From the NCBI RefSeq assembly GCF_001465875.1, contig NZ_LN901323.1, positions 498,501 to 562,500 of the forward strand: 64,000 bases of DNA, given 5' to 3'. This document shows, piece after piece, positions 63,545 through 64,000 of this stretch. A program made the translations under genes and the position numbers. This stretch comes from Legionella saoudiensis. Its GTDB lineage: Bacteria; Pseudomonadota; Gammaproteobacteria; Legionellales; Legionellaceae. How positions within the stretch are numbered: position 1 is the first letter of the stretch; the number at the start of each line of letters is the position of its first letter. The notes beneath the pieces were generated by a model. That model saw only the letters and a program-made list of their open reading frames with translations. It did not search any database and had not been told where the DNA came from.

Positions 63545-64000
63545 TTATAATTTTGGTTTAAGTAACTCTTCGCCATCACTTTTTTTGAGAAATAAGAATA
63601 TTCCCCCCGACAAAAACGTTAGAATCCCGAGCATTGCGAAGGTTTGATGTAGTGCTTCAATTGAAAGATGCTGGTTCACGGTAAAAATACTAACAATAAT
63701 TGCAGCCGCCGCGACTCCAAAACTTTGGGCTAATTGTTGGATGGTACTCATAATACTGGTTGCGGCACTCATATTATCTTCACTTACTTCGGCATAGGCT
63801 AATGAATTCATTCCCGTATATTGCAGGGCGATTAAAAAACCATAAGTAAAGGTCAGTAAACTTATTTCATAGAGAGAGGAGGAAGGATTAATTAAGCACA
63901 AAGCCCATAAGGCGATACTCACTAATATAGTATTTAAGATAAGTAACTTTTTATAGCCGAATAACCGCAGGATATAGAGTGACATGGGTTTAACTAAAAA
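63545..64000 (-). CDS. MFS transporter (DHA2-like), 3' part
   Basis: The C-terminal part of a major facilitator. The frame is open to the window edge (FLVKPMSLYILRLFGYKK before the next segment), so the start lies outside. Four hydrophobic segments follow (LLILNTILVSIALWALCL, LLTFTYGFLIALQYTGM, LAQSFGVAAAAIIVSIF and FAMLGILTFLSGGIFLFL). The stretch SAATSIMSTIQQLAQSFGVA matches DHA2-type drug exporters. The substrate is unknown. Confidence 0.85.
   Translation of the reverse strand, partial: FLVKPMSLYILRLFGYKKLLILNTILVSIALWALCLINPSSSLYEISLLTFTYGFLIALQYTGMNSLAYAEVSEDNMSAATSIMSTIQQLAQSFGVAAAAIIVSIFTVNQHLSIEALHQTFAMLGILTFLSGGIFLFLKKSDGEELLKPKL

Overview
The window looks like a chromosomal segment of a Legionella species (Gammaproteobacteria, AT-rich, dense gene packing). 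The support is convergent: an IcmL-like accessory protein, a RocC-type ProQ protein next to dapB, a Legionella-type IMP/GMP 5'-nucleotidase, an EnhB-like secreted protein, two large proteins with effector-like catalytic motifs, and standard gammaproteobacterial housekeeping genes. I cannot name the species.

Layout. 1-1.9 kb: end of ubiH and complete ubiI (ubiquinone hydroxylation). 2.0-5.1 kb: a decayed autotransporter with one in-frame stop and two frameshifts. 5.2-8.2 kb: a tightly overlapping three-gene operon (retropepsin-like protease, inactive transglutaminase-like membrane protein, RimK-like ATP-grasp ligase). 8.5-12.9 kb: a multi-membrane-span protein, a DUF4254-like protein, an amino-acid binding protein, a YaiI/UPF0178 protein and an EnhB-like secreted protein. 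12.9-18.1 kb: rnr-rlmB-rpiA with overlapping ends, then the 5'-nucleotidase. 18.2 kb: a MITE-like element. 18.4-22.2 kb: lpxD-polA. 22.5-29.9 kb: a phosphohexomutase, two divergent tandem-domain universal stress proteins, a stand-alone ketoacyl synthase, a double GNAT protein, an RMD1/DUF155-type protein and a small HTH protein. 30.2-33.5 kb: a LegA5/OpiA-like lipid-kinase effector candidate, then queE. 33.6-38.7 kb: a soluble hybrid histidine kinase, two exported proteins, a histidine phosphatase and kdsB. 38.8-43.4 kb: the glycine-cleavage operon gcvT-gcvH-gcvPA-yciI-gcvPB. 43.5-45.0 kb: a GTAGG-type palindrome, a DUF3592-like protein, an IcmL-like protein and a candidate small RNA with C-rich loops. 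45.2-48.2 kb: a NitT/TauT-like ABC transporter. 48.4-50.3 kb: dsbA, cytochrome c4 and engB. 50.35 kb: a second MITE copy. 50.5-58.7 kb: an unknown membrane protein, the mmsA-mmsB-acs operon, and a 799-residue protein with a CX5R phosphoinositide-phosphatase-like motif. 58.8-64 kb: dapB, a small membrane protein, rocC-like proQ, fni, ribH, an FMN reductase, a cold-shock protein and the end of an MFS transporter.

The most interesting content is threefold. (1) Two copies of a roughly 150-bp non-autonomous element have IS66-like GTAAGCG ends and each is flanked by its own perfect 8-bp direct repeat. (2) A candidate PI-kinase-like and a candidate PI-phosphatase-like effector occur in the same window, about 24 kb apart. 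(3) An unannotated minus-strand small RNA candidate near 44.9 kb has two hairpins presenting CCCCC loops and a strong terminator. A family of GTAGGYTGG...CCARCCTAC palindromes and a recurring CCTGGTTGCTTGCAACCAGG-type hairpin are scattered through intergenic spaces. I saw no tRNA, rRNA, CRISPR array or intact transposase gene.
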